In this document: positions 21,071 to 32,385 of the stretch, in pieces
Position numbering within the stretch: position 1 is the stretch's first letter
How the letters are laid out: the number at the start of each line of letters is the position of its first letter
NCBI RefSeq assembly: GCF_020526085.1
Contig: NZ_CP084874.1
Span: 3,224,001-3,288,000, forward strand
Reading direction: 5' to 3'
Length of the DNA stretch: 64,000 nt
Source of the DNA: Klebsiella africana
GTDB taxonomy: Bacteria; Pseudomonadota; Gammaproteobacteria; Enterobacterales; Enterobacteriaceae
Notes under the pieces: model-generated
What the model was told of the DNA's origin: nothing
Seen by the model: the letters and a program-made list of their open reading frames with translations, nothing else
Database searches by the model: none
Translations under genes and position numbers: made by a program

Positions 21071-21275
21071 GGTGTACCTGCTCGACATAGAAATGAGGAA
21101 ATAAACGGCGGGCATGATATAGCAAAGCTAGTTAATTTACATCCCTACATTTTACGCTACATTTCTCTCACCCGGCTGCACCCCACTTAACAAAACCGAT
21201 GCCCGCTCAGCGCCTTTGGCTGGGCGGTAAAAAAATGCGATAATATAAGGCGTTGCTCACTGATACGAGTATGAA

Positions 21276-22196
21276 ATGACTCATTTGCCTAAATTTTCTG
21301 CGGCGCTGCTGCATCCGCGCTATTGGCTGCTGTGGCTGGGTATCGGCCTGCTGTGGCTGGTTGTCCAACTGCCCTACCCGCTCATCTACCGTCTGGGGAA
21401 CGCCATTGGCCGGTTGGCCATGCGCTTTATGAAGCGCCGGGCTAAGATCGCCTATCGCAACCTTGAGCTCTGCTTCCCGGATAAAAGCGAGCAGGAACGC
21501 CACCGGATGGTGGTGATGAACTTTGAATCGGTGGGCATGGGACTGATGGAGACCGGCATGGCCTGGTTTTGGCCGCTTCGCCGTGTCGCCCGTTGGACCG
21601 ATACCATCGGCTTTGAGCATATCCGCGATGTGCAGGCGCAGCAGCGCGGTATTCTGCTGATCGGCATTCATTTCCTGACTCTCGAAATGGGTGCGCGAAT
21701 GTTCGGTATGAACGAGCCGGGGATTGGGGTCTATCGCCCCAACGACAACCCGGTGATCGACTGGCTGCAGACCTGGGGCCGCTTGCGCTCCAACAAGGAT
21801 ATGATTGACCGTAAGGATCTGAAAGGGATGATCCGGGCACTGAAAAAAGGCGAAGTGGTGTGGTACGCACCGGATCACGATTACGGCCCGACCGCCAGCG
21901 TCTTTGCCCCGCTGTTTGCGGTCGACCAGGCGGCGACCACCTCCGGCACCTGGATGCTGGCGAAAATGTCCAAAGCCTGCATCGTTCCCTTCGTCCCGCG
22001 TCGCAAACCGGACGGTAAAGGTTATGAACTGATTATCCTGCCGCCAGAGTGTTCCCCGCCGCTGGACGACGCGGAAACCACCGCCGCGTGGATGAATAAG
22101 ATTGTCGAGCAATGCATTATGATGGCCCCGGAACAGTATATGTGGCTCCATCGTCGCTTTAAAACTCGCCCCGAAGGCATGCCCTCCCGCTATTGA
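21276..22196 (+). CDS. lpxL: Kdo(2)-lipid IVA lauroyltransferase
   Basis: LpxL (HtrB) adds the secondary lauroyl chain to lipid A at the inner membrane. The 306-aa protein has one N-terminal membrane helix ([19 protein letters not shown]) and the acyltransferase HX4(D/E) motif HFLTLE near residue 132, then [12 protein letters not shown] and PDHDYGP. Length equals E. coli LpxL. A GC-rich hairpin at 22204-22227 follows the stop without a T-tract. Confidence 0.95.
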   Translation: MTHLPKFSAALLHPRYWLLWLGIGLLWLVVQLPYPLIYRLGNAIGRLAMRFMKRRAKIAYRNLELCFPDKSEQERHRMVVMNFESVGMGLMETGMAWFWPLRRVARWTDTIGFEHIRDVQAQQRGILLIGIHFLTLEMGARMFGMNEPGIGVYRPNDNPVIDWLQTWGRLRSNKDMIDRKDLKGMIRALKKGEVVWYAPDHDYGPTASVFAPLFAVDQAATTSGTWMLAKMSKACIVPFVPRRKPDGKGYELIILPPECSPPLDDAETTAAWMNKIVEQCIMMAPEQYMWLHRRFKTRPEGMPSRY

Positions 22197-22366
22197 TCCC
22201 CTTTCCCGGCCGCGCATGTGGCCGGGAATGCGCCTCTCGCTCATGCTTTACGCTCTCCTTTAGCTTTAAAAGCTCTCCTCCATTGCGGCATCTATTTCTC
22301 AGGCGCATAATTAGCAGGCTCATATTTTCTCTTAATTTGACCTGCCGCGCAGGCCAGTGGAACCCT

Positions 22367-23593
22367 ATGTCGTCTGCTGAAACCCCCATTAACTGGAAAC
22401 GAAACCTGACTGTGACCTGGCTTGGCTGCTTTTTAACCGGCGCCGCCTTCAGCCTGGTCATGCCCTTTCTGCCACTTTACGTCGAACAGCTTGGCGTCAC
22501 CGGGCATAGCGCCCTGAACATGTGGTCCGGGCTGGTCTTTAGTATTACCTTTCTTTTCTCCGCCATCGCCTCGCCATTCTGGGGCGGTCTTGCTGACCGC
22601 AAGGGGAGAAAAATCATGCTGCTGCGCTCCGCCCTCGGGATGGCCATTGTGATGATGCTGATGGGAATGGCGCAAAATATCTGGCAATTTTTGCTGCTGC
22701 GCGCTTTGCTCGGCCTGCTGGGCGGTTTTATTCCTAACGCCAACGCCCTGATTGCAACGCAGATCCCGCGCCATAAAAGCGGCTGGGCGCTAGGGACACT
22801 GTCTACCGGCGCGGTAAGCGGCGCCCTGCTCGGCCCGTTGGCTGGCGGATTCCTTGCCGACCACTGGGGACTGCGTACCGTCTTTTTTATGACTGCAGCC
22901 GTGCTGTTTATTTGCTTCCTGTTCACACTTTTCTTAATCCGCGAAAATTTTGCCCCGATCGCTAAAAAAGAGATGCTCAGTGCCAGAGAGGTTTTCTCCT
23001 CGCTGCAGAACCCCAAACTGGTGCTCAGCTTGTTTGTGACCTCACTGATCATCCAGGTGGCCACCGGCTCCATCGCGCCGATCCTGACGCTTTACGTACG
23101 CGATCTCGCGGGTAACGTTAGTAACATCGCCTTTATCAGCGGAATGATCGCCTCGGTGCCGGGGATTGCCGCGCTGATGAGCGCCCCGCGGCTGGGTAAA
23201 CTTGGAGATCGCATCGGACCGGAAAAAATCCTCATCGTGGCGCTGGTTATCTCGGTGCTGTTGTTGATCCCGATGTCATTTGTTCATACTCCGCTGCAGT
23301 TAGGTATCTTGCGTTTCTTGCTCGGCGCTGCGGATGGCGCGCTACTGCCGGCGGTGCAAACTCTGCTGGTGTATAACTCCACCAGTCAGATCTCCGGGCG
23401 GATCTTCAGCTATAATCAGTCGTTCCGCGATATTGGCAACGTTACCGGCCCCCTGATCGGCGCGTCGGTTTCCGCGAACTATGGCTTTCGCGCCGTATTC
23501 CTGGTCACTGCTGGGGTGGTGCTGTTTAACGCGATCTACTCCACCCTCAGCCTGCGCCGGCCAGCCGCGGATACCTCGCATTCAGTAAATTAA
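22367..23593 (+). CDS. mdtG: MFS multidrug transporter MdtG
   Basis: A 408-aa, 12-helix exporter; E. coli MdtG gives fosfomycin and deoxycholate resistance and belongs to the MarA/SoxS/Rob regulon. MFS motif A is in [14 protein letters not shown] (about residues 71-84). The start at 22367 ([14 protein letters not shown]) fits the family; an open frame continues upstream to 22193 but has no membrane-protein character. It lies downstream of lpxL and ends 91 bp before msyB. Confidence 0.95.
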   Translation: MSSAETPINWKRNLTVTWLGCFLTGAAFSLVMPFLPLYVEQLGVTGHSALNMWSGLVFSITFLFSAIASPFWGGLADRKGRKIMLLRSALGMAIVMMLMGMAQNIWQFLLLRALLGLLGGFIPNANALIATQIPRHKSGWALGTLSTGAVSGALLGPLAGGFLADHWGLRTVFFMTAAVLFICFLFTLFLIRENFAPIAKKEMLSAREVFSSLQNPKLVLSLFVTSLIIQVATGSIAPILTLYVRDLAGNVSNIAFISGMIASVPGIAALMSAPRLGKLGDRIGPEKILIVALVISVLLLIPMSFVHTPLQLGILRFLLGAADGALLPAVQTLLVYNSTSQISGRIFSYNQSFRDIGNVTGPLIGASVSANYGFRAVFLVTAGVVLFNAIYSTLSLRRPAADTSHSVN

Positions 23594-23614
23594 CGTGCAG
23601 AGGGGCTCTGCCCC

Positions 23615-23643
23615 TTGACGCCGTGCTAACGGCCTTCTATAGA
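23615..23643 (+). promoter_or_regulatory. sigma-70 promoter of msyB
   Basis: TTGACG (23615-23620) and TATAGA (23638-23643) are separated by exactly 17 bp and lie 41 bp before the msyB start. Confidence 0.75.
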
Positions 23644-23684
23644 TTGAATCGTGTTCAATTCATATTCTTCTCAGGAGATTCGCT

Positions 23685-24071
23685 ATGCCAAAGGATTCGA
23701 TGTTTTATGCCACGCTCGAAGAGGCTATTGATGCAGCACGTGAAGAATTTCTCGCCAACAACCCTGACAGCGATGAAGAGAGCGCCAACGTTGAGCAGCT
23801 CAACATCCAGAAGTATGTGTTGCAGGATGGCGATATCGCCTGGCAAGCCGAATTTTTTGCTGATGAAGATGAACAAGGCGAATGCCTCCCGATGCTCAGC
23901 GGCGAAGCTGCGCAGAGTGTTTTCGACGGGGATTACGATGAGATAGAGCTGCGCCAGGAGTGGCTGGAGGAAAATACGCTACATGAATGGGATGAAGGTG
24001 AATTCCAGCTCGAGCCCTCGCTGGACACCGAAGAGGGACAGACGGCAGCCGACGAGTGGGACGAGCGTTAA
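23685..24071 (+). CDS. msyB: acidic protein MsyB
   Basis: A 128-aa very acidic cytoplasmic protein with the conserved core YATLEEAIDAAREEFLA and the C-terminal string of Glu and Asp. E. coli msyB was found as a multicopy suppressor of secY and secA mutants; its role is unclear. The ATG at 23685 follows AGGAG by 6 nt, giving four more residues than the E. coli protein; ATG 23700 is the alternative. Its stop abuts the stop of yceK with no spacer. Confidence 0.93.
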   Translation: MPKDSMFYATLEEAIDAAREEFLANNPDSDEESANVEQLNIQKYVLQDGDIAWQAEFFADEDEQGECLPMLSGEAAQSVFDGDYDEIELRQEWLEENTLHEWDEGEFQLEPSLDTEEGQTAADEWDER

Positions 24072-24299
24072 TCAGTTATAAGGGCCGTGGCTGGCGTCCA
24101 GCGGCAGCAGAAGCGTATCAAAGACCAGCGAGAACGGCAGGTCCAGAATGGTGAGATAGCGCCATGCCGAATCGCGAACGTCCCACTGCACGCCCGGGTA
24201 ATATTGATTGCCATGCCCCTGCCCGGGCACTGTCCGGCTAATAATGCTGCCGCAGCCGCTCAGCAGCAGCGCCATGGCAATGATCGATAATATTCGCAT
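24072..24299 (-). CDS. yceK: YceK/YidQ-family lipoprotein
   Basis: A 75-aa outer-membrane-type lipoprotein: signal MRILSIIAMALLLSGCGS with lipobox LLSGC and Ser after the Cys, then the DUF1375 sequence SRTVPGQGHGNQYYPGV and TILDLPFSLVFDTLLLP. The ATG at 24299 is preceded by GAGGTT at good spacing. Function is unknown. It is convergent with msyB, stop to stop without a spacer. Confidence 0.93.
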   Translation of the reverse strand: MRILSIIAMALLLSGCGSIISRTVPGQGHGNQYYPGVQWDVRDSAWRYLTILDLPFSLVFDTLLLPLDASHGPYN

Positions 24300-24320
24300 C
24301 CACAACCTCGTGTTTCAGAT

Positions 24321-24351
24321 AAAAAAATACCGGCATCGCTGCCGGTATTTT
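24321..24351. terminator. terminator of opgH
   Basis: Seven A, the stem ATACCGGCA / TGCCGGTAT, then TTTT. On the minus strand it follows opgH and lies before the yceK start. Confidence 0.85.
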
Positions 24352-24365
24352 CCTTTACGTACGGC

Positions 24366-26894
24366 TTATTTCGTTTTCAGCGCCAGCGGGTTAAGCGCCA
24401 GCTGCTGATAGGCATTGACCCACGAGGAGTATTTCTCCGGCGCGGCCCATACCCGATAGTGCAGACGCGACATCGTTACCGGGTCGCTCAACAGTACCAG
24501 TCGACGATCGCGATTCAGCTTATCCGGCGTTTCATTCAACGCCTGCTCGACATGGCGCTCGCGGGCTATCTCAAGGATATGACCCTGACGGTGACGCGCG
24601 GTGGCCATCGCCGTCGCAAGAGCGTTAAACGACGGATTGAATACCGCGTGCATAAAGCCATCGTCCAGTGAACGCTGACGGTTCAGCGTCAGGTACGCAT
24701 CGGTATCCTTGAGCACCTGCGGCGGCGAATACTCTTCCGGGATCAGGAACAGCTTCCAGCGCTTGGTGCGCAGGCCCACCGTCGCCCGGCTGGAGATCGC
24801 CGACACAAACGGCGAGAGGATCAGAGATACAACGATCGGCGCCAGCCAGAACAGGAAGCGCAGATCCAGCCATGCCATCCCGACCGCCCACACCAGGCCC
24901 AGCAGCAGCTGCGAGCCGTGACGCATAAAGGCTTCTCCCCACGGCGTGGAGTCATCATCACGCTGCGGCGAATTCCATACCACTTCCCAGCCGAGGAAGG
25001 CGCTGACCACGAAGACGGTGTGGAACAGCATGCGAACCGGCGCCAGCAGGACCGAGAACAGGACCTCCAGCAGCAGAGAAAGCGTGACGCGGATAAATCC
25101 GCCATACTCTTTCGGCCCTTTACACCACACCAGAATAATACTCAGCAGCTTCGGCAGGAACAGCAACACCATGGTTGAAGCAAACAGCGCGATGGCCAGC
25201 TCCGGACGCCACTGCGGCCATACCGGGAACAGCTGACGCGGCTGCAGGAAATACTGCGGCTCAGTCAGGGCATGCACCACCTGCAACGCTGTCGACAGGG
25301 CAAGGAACATAAACCACAGCGGCGCCGACAGGTAGGACATCACGCCGGTGAGGAACACCGCCCGGTGAACCGGGTGCATCCCTCTGACGAGGAACAGGCG
25401 GAAGTTCATCAGGTTGCCCTGACACCAGCGGCGGTCGCGTTTCAGCTCGTCCAGCAGGTTCGGCGGCAGCTCCTCATAGGAGCCCGGCAGATCGTAGGCA
25501 ATCCATACCCCCCAGCCGGCACGGCGCATCAGCGCGGCTTCGACGAAGTCATGCGACAGGATCGATCCGGCAAAGTTGCCCTCGCCCGGCAGCGGCGCCA
25601 GCGCGCAGTGCTCAATGAACGGCTTCACGCGGATGATAGCGTTGTGTCCCCAGTAGTGGGACTCCCCCAGCTGCCAGAAGTGCAGACCTGCCGTAAACAA
25701 CGGACCATACACCCGAGTGGCAAACTGCTGGCAACGCGCATACAGCGTGTCCATGCCCGAGGCGCGCGGCGATGACTGAATGATCCCGGCGTTCGGGTTT
25801 GCTTCCATCAGGCGCACCAGGCTGCTCAGACACTCTCCGGTCATCACCGAGTCAGCGTCAAGTACCACCATGTAGCTGTACTGGCTGCCCCAGCGGCGGC
25901 AGAAATCATCAATGTTGCCGCTCTTACGCTTCACGCGACGACGACGACGACGGTAGAAGATCTGCCCTTCGCCCTGCACTTCGGCAATCAGCTCCATCCA
26001 CGCCTTTTGCTCAGCAACACAGATATCGGGGTTATAGCTATCGCTGAGGATATAGACGTCGAAGTGCGCGGCGTTGCCGGTGGCTTTCACCGATTCCCAG
26101 GTCGCCCGCAGCCCGGCGAAAACGCGGTCAACGTCCTCGTTACAGATCGGCATAATAAGCGCCGTACGGTGCGCCGGGTTCAACGGTTCGTCACCAACCG
26201 TCGAGGCGGAAATACTGTACTTATCGCGGCCGATCAACATCTGCAGGAAGCCCATTAACGCGGTCCAGAAGCCGGCGGAAACCCAGCAGAACAGCACCGC
26301 GAAGAGGATTAGAATGCCGCTCTGCAAGACGTATGGCAGCAGCTGCATGAAAGAGATCCACAGGTTCTGTCCCACCATGTCGGCCGGGTTAATCAGCGCC
26401 CAGCCCTGATAAGGCAGAATGGTTTTCATATACCAGGTGGCCACCACGGTCTGCGACAGCGTCAGCAGCAGCAGGATATAGCGACGAATGGTGCCGACGG
26501 TACGCCATTTTTGCTCACTCTCACGCTCTTCTTGCGTCAGACGGGAGAGATAGCGCGGTGTGACATCGCGCCCGCGCAGACGGTCCCAAAAGCGGCCGAC
26601 CGGGTTGGTACGCCACGGATCCGGGATCATCGAGGAGCGTTTGGCTTTTGGCATCGCGTGCAGCTGGGTACGGCCTTCATCATCCTTCACCAGCTGATCG
26701 CCAGCAAGGGAATCCGGCCAGCTGTGCGCCAGACGCGCCTTGACCGACCCTAGCGGGGCGTCGTCTTCGCGGGCGAAGGTCCGATGTTCGTCATCCAGGG
26801 CCTGATGAACGGCCTGCAGGCTGGTGTCCGGCAGCGCCGATTTCTCGGCGTCCGACAGCGGCAATGCGTCAATGTACTTCGTTATCTTATTCAT
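24366..26894 (-). CDS. opgH: glucans biosynthesis glucosyltransferase H
   Basis: OpgH (MdoH) polymerises UDP-glucose into the beta-1,2 backbone of osmoregulated periplasmic glucans and exports it. The 842-aa inner-membrane protein has a GT2 domain between membrane helices: catalytic VVLDADSV, the acid motif SHDFVEA and the RDRRWCQGN (QxxRW-like) motif. Several helices follow. An Arg-rich stretch ([13 protein letters not shown]) matches E. coli. The C-terminus is about five residues shorter than in E. coli. Its start overlaps the opgG stop by 8 bp, so the two are co-translated. Confidence 0.97.
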   Translation of the reverse strand: MNKITKYIDALPLSDAEKSALPDTSLQAVHQALDDEHRTFAREDDAPLGSVKARLAHSWPDSLAGDQLVKDDEGRTQLHAMPKAKRSSMIPDPWRTNPVGRFWDRLRGRDVTPRYLSRLTQEERESEQKWRTVGTIRRYILLLLTLSQTVVATWYMKTILPYQGWALINPADMVGQNLWISFMQLLPYVLQSGILILFAVLFCWVSAGFWTALMGFLQMLIGRDKYSISASTVGDEPLNPAHRTALIMPICNEDVDRVFAGLRATWESVKATGNAAHFDVYILSDSYNPDICVAEQKAWMELIAEVQGEGQIFYRRRRRRVKRKSGNIDDFCRRWGSQYSYMVVLDADSVMTGECLSSLVRLMEANPNAGIIQSSPRASGMDTLYARCQQFATRVYGPLFTAGLHFWQLGESHYWGHNAIIRVKPFIEHCALAPLPGEGNFAGSILSHDFVEAALMRRAGWGVWIAYDLPGSYEELPPNLLDELKRDRRWCQGNLMNFRLFLVRGMHPVHRAVFLTGVMSYLSAPLWFMFLALSTALQVVHALTEPQYFLQPRQLFPVWPQWRPELAIALFASTMVLLFLPKLLSIILVWCKGPKEYGGFIRVTLSLLLEVLFSVLLAPVRMLFHTVFVVSAFLGWEVVWNSPQRDDDSTPWGEAFMRHGSQLLLGLVWAVGMAWLDLRFLFWLAPIVVSLILSPFVSAISSRATVGLRTKRWKLFLIPEEYSPPQVLKDTDAYLTLNRQRSLDDGFMHAVFNPSFNALATAMATARHRQGHILEIARERHVEQALNETPDKLNRDRRLVLLSDPVTMSRLHYRVWAAPEKYSSWVNAYQQLALNPLALKTK

Positions 26895-28440
26895 TGGCAG
26901 GCAGCTGATAGCTCCAGGTTTCGCTCAACGTGTCATCACCGTTAACCAGTGCGGCGCGCATTTCCGTCGTTTTCTTCGGATCTTTCACCTTCAAACGCAG
27001 GATCATTCGCCAGCCTTTGGTTACTGGGTTATAACGCACGGTATTTTCAACGATTTCGGCATTATCGCCGGTGCTCGCCTGCGCGGTGATCGGGGTATCC
27101 GCTGGCAGTTTTTTCATATCGGCGCCGGTGAAGTCAACGATGAAGGCAATCGTGCCGTCCGACTGGCGGATCAAATTCGACTGTTTCACGTCGCCGGTAG
27201 AGCGGCGGGTCTGCATAACGTAAGCGTTATCCGGCGCATGCAGCTTGTCTTCATCGCGGCTGAAGGTGATGGTGTATTTGAAATTCATCTCCTTGCCCGG
27301 CTCCGGCAGCTGATCCGGCGTCCAGTACGTCACGATGTTATCGTTCGTTTCATCGTTAGTCGGGATTTCAACCAGCTCGATTTTCCCTTTACCCCAGTCC
27401 CCTTTCGGCGTGATCCAGGCACTCGGACGCAGGTCATAACGATCGTCAAGATCTTCGAAACGTGAGAACTGACGGCCGCGCTGCAGCAGACCGAACCCTT
27501 GCGGGTTTTCCATCGCATAGCTGCTGACGGCCAGATGTTTCGGGTTATTCAGCGGACGCCAGATCCACTCGCCGTTGCCGGCCAGGATAGACAGACCATT
27601 GGAGTCGTGCAGCGCCGGACGATAGTTGAGCGTCGGAGAAGGCTGATTGGAACCAAACAGGAACATGCTGGTCAACGGCGCCACACCCAATTTGCCTACT
27701 TTGTCGCGCAGGTAAACTTTGGACTGGACGTCCACGACGGTGTCGCGTCCCGGCATGATCACGAAGCGATAAGCGCCGGTTGCACGCGGGGAATCCAGCA
27801 GCGCATAGATAGTCAGACGCTTGTCAGTGGCTTTAGGACGTTCGATCCAGAACTCACGAAAGCGCGGGAATTCTTCACCGGACGGCAGCGCGGTATCGAT
27901 AGCCAGGCCACGCGCGGACAGACCGTAAACCTGACCCTGACCCAGCACGCGGAAGTAGCTGGCACCGAGCATGCTGACGATTTCATCGTTCTTATCTTTG
28001 CTGTTGATCGGATACAGGACTTTGAAACCGGCGAAACCGAGGTCTTTCACCGTGTCTTTATCGTGCTGAACGTTACCGAAGTTAAAATAGTCTGGGTTAT
28101 ATTTAATTTTTCGCACGCTGGTGGCGGTCACTTCATTGATGGTGACCGGCGTGTCGAAGTACATACCCTGATGGTAAAATTCAAGCTTGAATGGGGTTTT
28201 CTGGTTATTCCAGTAAGCTTTATCGTGATTAAACTGAATTTGCTGGTAGTCCGCGTATTTCATATCGCGGAAAGCGGAGGGCAGGTTACTTTTCGGCGCT
28301 TCATAGCCTTTCCCGGCTAATGTCTTGGCCTCTTTTGCAACGTCATCAATGCTAAACGCCCATGCAGATGAAGTACACAGGGACAACATTACGGCTGCGC
28401 TTAACCAACGCATTTTCATCATCTGTGGTTTATGTTTCAT
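26887..28440 (-). CDS. opgG: glucans biosynthesis protein G (periplasmic)
   Basis: OpgG (MdoG) acts in the periplasm on the glucan backbone and is needed for branched glucan formation. The protein has an N-terminal Sec signal ([20 protein letters not shown]) and then the MdoG domain, starting [19 protein letters not shown] start it at 28440 ([12 protein letters not shown], 517 aa) because a GGGGGAAG stretch precedes it; E. coli is annotated from the inner MMKMRW (511 aa), also possible (28422). It is first in the opgGH operon, divergent from opgC. Confidence 0.95.
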   Translation of the reverse strand: MKHKPQMMKMRWLSAAVMLSLCTSSAWAFSIDDVAKEAKTLAGKGYEAPKSNLPSAFRDMKYADYQQIQFNHDKAYWNNQKTPFKLEFYHQGMYFDTPVTINEVTATSVRKIKYNPDYFNFGNVQHDKDTVKDLGFAGFKVLYPINSKDKNDEIVSMLGASYFRVLGQGQVYGLSARGLAIDTALPSGEEFPRFREFWIERPKATDKRLTIYALLDSPRATGAYRFVIMPGRDTVVDVQSKVYLRDKVGKLGVAPLTSMFLFGSNQPSPTLNYRPALHDSNGLSILAGNGEWIWRPLNNPKHLAVSSYAMENPQGFGLLQRGRQFSRFEDLDDRYDLRPSAWITPKGDWGKGKIELVEIPTNDETNDNIVTYWTPDQLPEPGKEMNFKYTITFSRDEDKLHAPDNAYVMQTRRSTGDVKQSNLIRQSDGTIAFIVDFTGADMKKLPADTPITAQASTGDNAEIVENTVRYNPVTKGWRMILRLKVKDPKKTTEMRAALVNGDDTLSETWSYQLPANE

Positions 28441-28691
28441 ATAAGTAAGCACTTCCCCCTTTGTGTGCTTAAATCGATCCGATCTATTTTAATGGAAACT
28501 CAGGCAATCCGACAACATAATCCCTGCTTTGTTCAGCCCGGCGGCACAGGGAATAAACAGTTCGCTGTCCCGTTTGCACTTTGAGTGCTTATCCTGGAGA
28601 CAGATACCCCGAGTTCATGTAGGGTTGCTGATAATGTAAACGTTATCATCTTGAGTGATAAGCCGAATTATCTGAGATTATTGTGAATCGT

Positions 28692-29852
28692 ATGAATAAT
28701 ACTCCGGTGCAGCGTGAATATTTCTTCGACAGTATCCGTGCCTGGCTGATGCTGCTGGGGATCCCTTTCCACATTTCGCTGATCTATTCCAGCCATACAT
28801 GGCATGTCAACAGCGCCGAGCCCTCATGGTGGCTGACGCTTTTTAATGACTTCATTCATGCCTTTCGCATGCAGGTCTTTTTTGTCATTTCCGGCTATTT
28901 CTCCTACATGCTTTTCCTGCGCTATCCGTTGAAAAAGTGGTGGAAGGTGCGCGTTGAACGGGTCGGTATTCCGATGCTGACCGCCATCCCGCTGCTGACG
29001 CTTCCGCAGTTTATTATGCTGCAGTACGTCAACGGCAAGGCGGAAAACTGGCATACCCTGTCGAGGTACGATAAATTTAACACCCTGGCGTGGGAGCTCA
29101 TTTCCCACCTGTGGTTTTTACTGGTGCTGGTGGTGCTGACCTCGTTGGGAGTGGTGCTGTTTAAATGGCTGACCCGCCGTCCGGCAGGCGGCGCTCACAC
29201 CTTCGGTGACACTGTCACTATGGGCCAGTTAACGATGATTTTTCTCGCGCTGGGGGTCTTTTATGCGCTGATCCGCCGGTCGCTATTCCTGGTTTACCCG
29301 CCACTGTTAAGTAATGGTCTGTTTAACTTTGTAGTGATGCAGACACTGTTCTACCTGCCCTTCTTTGTGCTGGGTGCGCAGACCTTTATTAATCCACGTC
29401 TGAAGACGATGTTCACCACCCCATCACCGTGGTGCTGCGCGGCGGCACTGCTGGGATTTATCGCCTACCGGCTGAACCAGCAGTACGGGTCCGGCGATGG
29501 CTGGATGTATGAAACGGAATCGGTGATTACCATGGTGCTGGGGCTGTGGATGGTCAATGTGGTCTTTTCGCTCGGCCATCGCTTGCTGAATTTCCAGTCG
29601 GCGCGCGTGACCTATTTCGTCAATGCCTCGCTGTTTATTTACCTGGTGCACCATCCGCTGACGCTATTGTACGGGGCGTGGATCACCCCGGCCATCAAGT
29701 CGAATACCTTAGGCTTTATTGGCGGGTTGGTTTTTGTGGTGGGTATTGCCCTGATCCTGTATGAAATTCACCTGCGCATTCCACTGCTGCGTTTCCTGTT
29801 CTCCGGTAAACCGATGAACAAACCGGCCAAAACCCCGGCTTCGGCCAGCTAA
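28692..29852 (+). CDS. opgC: glucans biosynthesis protein C (succinyltransferase)
   Basis: OpgC (MdoC) transfers succinyl groups to periplasmic glucans. The 386-aa inner-membrane protein has about ten helices and belongs to the acyltransferase-3 family; [17 protein letters not shown] near the N-terminus carries the conserved Arg and His. The ATG at 28692 gives [11 protein letters not shown] as in E. coli (MNPVPAQREYF); a GTG three codons upstream is possible. It is divergent from opgG across about 250 bp, in which I recognise no operator. A terminator shared with the TetR gene follows. Confidence 0.94.
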   Translation: MNNTPVQREYFFDSIRAWLMLLGIPFHISLIYSSHTWHVNSAEPSWWLTLFNDFIHAFRMQVFFVISGYFSYMLFLRYPLKKWWKVRVERVGIPMLTAIPLLTLPQFIMLQYVNGKAENWHTLSRYDKFNTLAWELISHLWFLLVLVVLTSLGVVLFKWLTRRPAGGAHTFGDTVTMGQLTMIFLALGVFYALIRRSLFLVYPPLLSNGLFNFVVMQTLFYLPFFVLGAQTFINPRLKTMFTTPSPWCCAAALLGFIAYRLNQQYGSGDGWMYETESVITMVLGLWMVNVVFSLGHRLLNFQSARVTYFVNASLFIYLVHHPLTLLYGAWITPAIKSNTLGFIGGLVFVVGIALILYEIHLRIPLLRFLFSGKPMNKPAKTPASAS

Positions 29853-29861
29853 GTTGCAGCG

Positions 29862-29888
29862 AGTGCGGCACACCTGATGTGCCGCACT
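29862..29888. terminator. stem-loop between opgC and TetR gene
   Basis: A perfect stem AGTGCGGCACA / TGTGCCGCACT lies between the convergent opgC and TetR genes. The T-tract is short. Confidence 0.65.
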
Positions 29889-29891
29889 ACC

Positions 29892-30479
29892 TTACTCATC
29901 AAACAGTCGTTCGAAGATCATATTATACAGGGCTTCTAAATCGGCTTTATCTACCGGGGTGGAGGTGCTCAACTCGCCGCGATAGGCAGCCCCTTCCGTC
30001 AGAACGGCAATCAGCTCTGACGCGGCATTGCGCCGCGCATCGCTAAGCCCGGGATGGTATCGCTGCGACAGACGCCCTCCCTCCTCTTTCAATCGCCGGT
30101 CAGCCTGCATCAGTATTTCGCGCAAGCGTGGATTACGCGAAGCTTCAGCGTTGATCTCCATCAGCAGATAATTATCGCTTTTGGTCGCCGCCGGGGTAGG
30201 GATCCTGCCGGCCAGAACCGCCGCTTTGCGCGCCAGGTTGTGGTTCTCATCGATCATCTCACCGACTCTGGCGTTGACGATTTCACTGACAATCGCTTCA
30301 ATGATCGCTTCCTTGCTGGCAAAAATGCGATACAGCTGACCGACGCTCAGGCCTGCCTCGCGGGCGATATCGGCAACGGAAGCGCCGTGCAGCCCCTTTT
30401 CAGCGAAACATTTTTGCGCAGCGGCAACGATCTCCGCGCGGCGCGCCTGCTGCTTCTGCTGGACTTTTCCTTCTGACAC
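29892..30479 (-). CDS. TetR/AcrR-family transcriptional regulator
   Basis: A 195-aa TetR regulator. The HTH is at residues 12-58 (ARRAEIVAAAQKCFAEKGLHG ... SVADIAREAGLSVGQLYRIF, then SKEAI). The C-terminal ligand-binding half has no assignable ligand. It lies downstream of ymdB on the same strand (66 bp gap), where E. coli has the cardiolipin synthase gene clsC (recalled). The target is unknown; no clear dyad was found before its start. Confidence 0.9.
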   Translation of the reverse strand: MSEGKVQQKQQARRAEIVAAAQKCFAEKGLHGASVADIAREAGLSVGQLYRIFASKEAIIEAIVSEIVNARVGEMIDENHNLARKAAVLAGRIPTPAATKSDNYLLMEINAEASRNPRLREILMQADRRLKEEGGRLSQRYHPGLSDARRNAASELIAVLTEGAAYRGELSTSTPVDKADLEALYNMIFERLFDE

Positions 30480-30545
30480 CCTACTCCCTCCTGCTATCCA
30501 TCATTCCCGTCAAGACGGGCGGTTATCATAGCCTATTCTGTTGAA

Positions 30546-31073
30546 TCAGGGGCATGACGCCAACAGGCGGCGATAGATAGCCGCCGTTTCCTCGTCAAAA
30601 CAGACGAACAGAACACGCTCAAGGGGGTTATAGCGAGTGAGAAACGCGGTGACAGTGCGCACAGCGATCTCCGCCGCAGCCTCTTTTGGGTAGCCATACA
30701 CGCCGGTGCTGATCGCTGGAAACGCAATGGAGCGATAATTATTTGCCGAGGCCAGCTGCAGACTGTTTTTGTAAGCATCGGCCAAAGTTTGCGCTTCCAT
30801 CCGGTCGCCGCCGTGCCAGACCGGTCCTACGGTGTGGATCACCGCGCTGGCAGGCAAATTACCCGCGGTGGTAATCACCGCATGACCAGGAGGACATTCG
30901 CCCTGCTGCTGCAATACCTGTTTGCAAGCCGCCAGCAGCACGGGGCCGGCCGCGCGATGGATCGCGCCGTCTACTCCGCCACCGCCCAGCAGCGAGGGGT
31001 TTGCCGCATTAACAATCACATCGACATCAAGTGTCGTAATATCGCCGAGAATTACCTCAGGTTTAACAGCCAT
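30546..31073 (-). CDS. ymdB: O-acetyl-ADP-ribose deacetylase (macrodomain)
   Basis: A 175-aa macrodomain protein. The ADP-ribose-binding signatures are [20 protein letters not shown] (about residues 16-35) and GVYGYP (about 121-126). YmdB removes the acetyl group from O-acetyl-ADP-ribose and in E. coli also inhibits RNase III. The start at 31073 ([11 protein letters not shown]) sits just after a strong AGGAGGAG; an ATG six codons upstream has none. Confidence 0.94.
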   Translation of the reverse strand: MAVKPEVILGDITTLDVDVIVNAANPSLLGGGGVDGAIHRAAGPVLLAACKQVLQQQGECPPGHAVITTAGNLPASAVIHTVGPVWHGGDRMEAQTLADAYKNSLQLASANNYRSIAFPAISTGVYGYPKEAAAEIAVRTVTAFLTRYNPLERVLFVCFDEETAAIYRRLLASCP

Positions 31074-31176
31074 TTCTCCTCCTGTCGGCATAGCATGTGG
31101 ATACGGCTTTCTGCCGATACTAGGGCATTCTCACCTCCGGGAGCAAGGTTATCGCTTTGCCCGGTGACGAGAAGAT

Positions 31177-31209
31177 AAAAAAACAGGACCCATAAGGTCC
31201 TGTTTTTTA
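31177..31209. terminator. terminator of ycdZ
   Basis: Seven A, the stem ACAGGACC / GGTCCTGT, then a T-run, 14 bp after the ycdZ stop on the minus strand. Confidence 0.88.
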
Positions 31210-31222
31210 CTCGTCCTGCCGG

Positions 31223-31705
31223 TCAGGCGTTATCATTAGCGAACGATTTATGTTTATCCGCACGGGCCGCCAGCCACAGGCCACTATTCTTCATGGCGTA
31301 ACCAAAGACCAGGCCCAGCCCCAGAGAGGGCACTACCAGACGCCAGTCACCCTCCGCCGCGAAGGTCGCGCAGGCGCCGATAAAGGTGCCCGGGACAAAC
31401 GACAGCAATGTCTGTCGCGCCTGGATGCACATCAGAAAGGCCACCACGCCGGTCATCATATAGCTGAGGATTTGCAGCTGCGGGGCCAGCGCGCTACCGT
31501 GGATAATCACTAATGCCCAGACCACGCCGCTCATCACCGTGCAGGACGAGATGGCCAGCCCTTTCACGCCGCCCTGCGGGCAAGCGAAATAGGCCGTACA
31601 GCCGAGAAATCCGGCCCAGCTCAGCAGGCCGAGAGCGACCGCCACCCATCCCCAAATCCCGGAAAGAATGCCTGTCGTTAATGCGATTGCGAAGAGTATG
31701 TTCAT
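31223..31705 (-). CDS. ycdZ: DUF1097 inner-membrane protein YcdZ
   Basis: A 160-aa membrane protein with about five helices, beginning MNILFAIALTTGILSGIWGWVAV. The family motif GFLGCTAYFACPQGGVKGL is present near residues 33-51. Function is unknown. The start at 31705 matches E. coli YcdZ; the upstream ten in-frame codons are not conserved. Confidence 0.92.
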   Translation of the reverse strand: MNILFAIALTTGILSGIWGWVAVALGLLSWAGFLGCTAYFACPQGGVKGLAISSCTVMSGVVWALVIIHGSALAPQLQILSYMMTGVVAFLMCIQARQTLLSFVPGTFIGACATFAAEGDWRLVVPSLGLGLVFGYAMKNSGLWLAARADKHKSFANDNA

Positions 31706-31808
31706 GACGCGTATCCTAGCAGATACGCGCCACAAGAATGCGATCTAAAACACAGTATATGAATGGACCTAATTTCAGTTGCATTAAAATAGTGACTTAA
31801 ATCACATT

Positions 31809-32363
31809 TTATTGCTCATCCTCTTCCTGAAGCTCGTCCCACATTGCGGCGATAGCGTCGCGAGTCAATGGTGCCATGGTGCGCCAGAATGGCGTGTGCG
31901 CATGGGCTTCGACTTTGCCCAGCATGGTTCCGCACCAAGGCAGGATATAATCAGCAAACAGCAGTTCCAGCGTCTCGCTCTGCTCTTCTGTGGCATGATC
32001 CTCAAGCCAGGAGGCGGCCAGCAGCAGCGATCCGAGATGATCCGCCGGGCCTTCCCCTGTCGGGATGCCGTGTTCACTCATAAAAGCCCTGACCTCCGCT
32101 TCCGTAGCTCCCTCCACCCATGCACTACGGTATGGCGGCACACTGCACGCTTCGCCGACGAACAGCGCATTATAGTCAGTCGCCAGAGACTGCATATCGC
32201 AGCTTTTCTGCAGACGCGCCAGCAGTTCATCCTGCTCCAGCGGCCAGCTGGCGGCCAGTTTGCCCTCACGGATCAGGGTAAACAGCGGCACCAGCAGCGG
32301 GTCCTGCGGTTGACGGTAATACAGCGAACCCAGCACGCGGCAGAGGATTGAAAACTCGTTCAT
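31809..32363 (-). CDS. ycdY: TorD/DmsD-family chaperone YcdY
   Basis: A 184-aa all-helical protein of the TorD/DmsD chaperone family (NEFSILCRVLGSLYYRQPQDPL; YRSAWVEG and EDHATEEQSE segments). In E. coli YcdY binds YcdX and raises its phosphatase activity, probably by helping metal insertion. It follows ycdX on the same strand with 22 bp between them, supporting a chaperone-client pair. Confidence 0.93.
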   Translation of the reverse strand: MNEFSILCRVLGSLYYRQPQDPLLVPLFTLIREGKLAASWPLEQDELLARLQKSCDMQSLATDYNALFVGEACSVPPYRSAWVEGATEAEVRAFMSEHGIPTGEGPADHLGSLLLAASWLEDHATEEQSETLELLFADYILPWCGTMLGKVEAHAHTPFWRTMAPLTRDAIAAMWDELQEEDEQ

Positions 32364-32385
32364 TCAGTTATTCCAGTTATACAAA

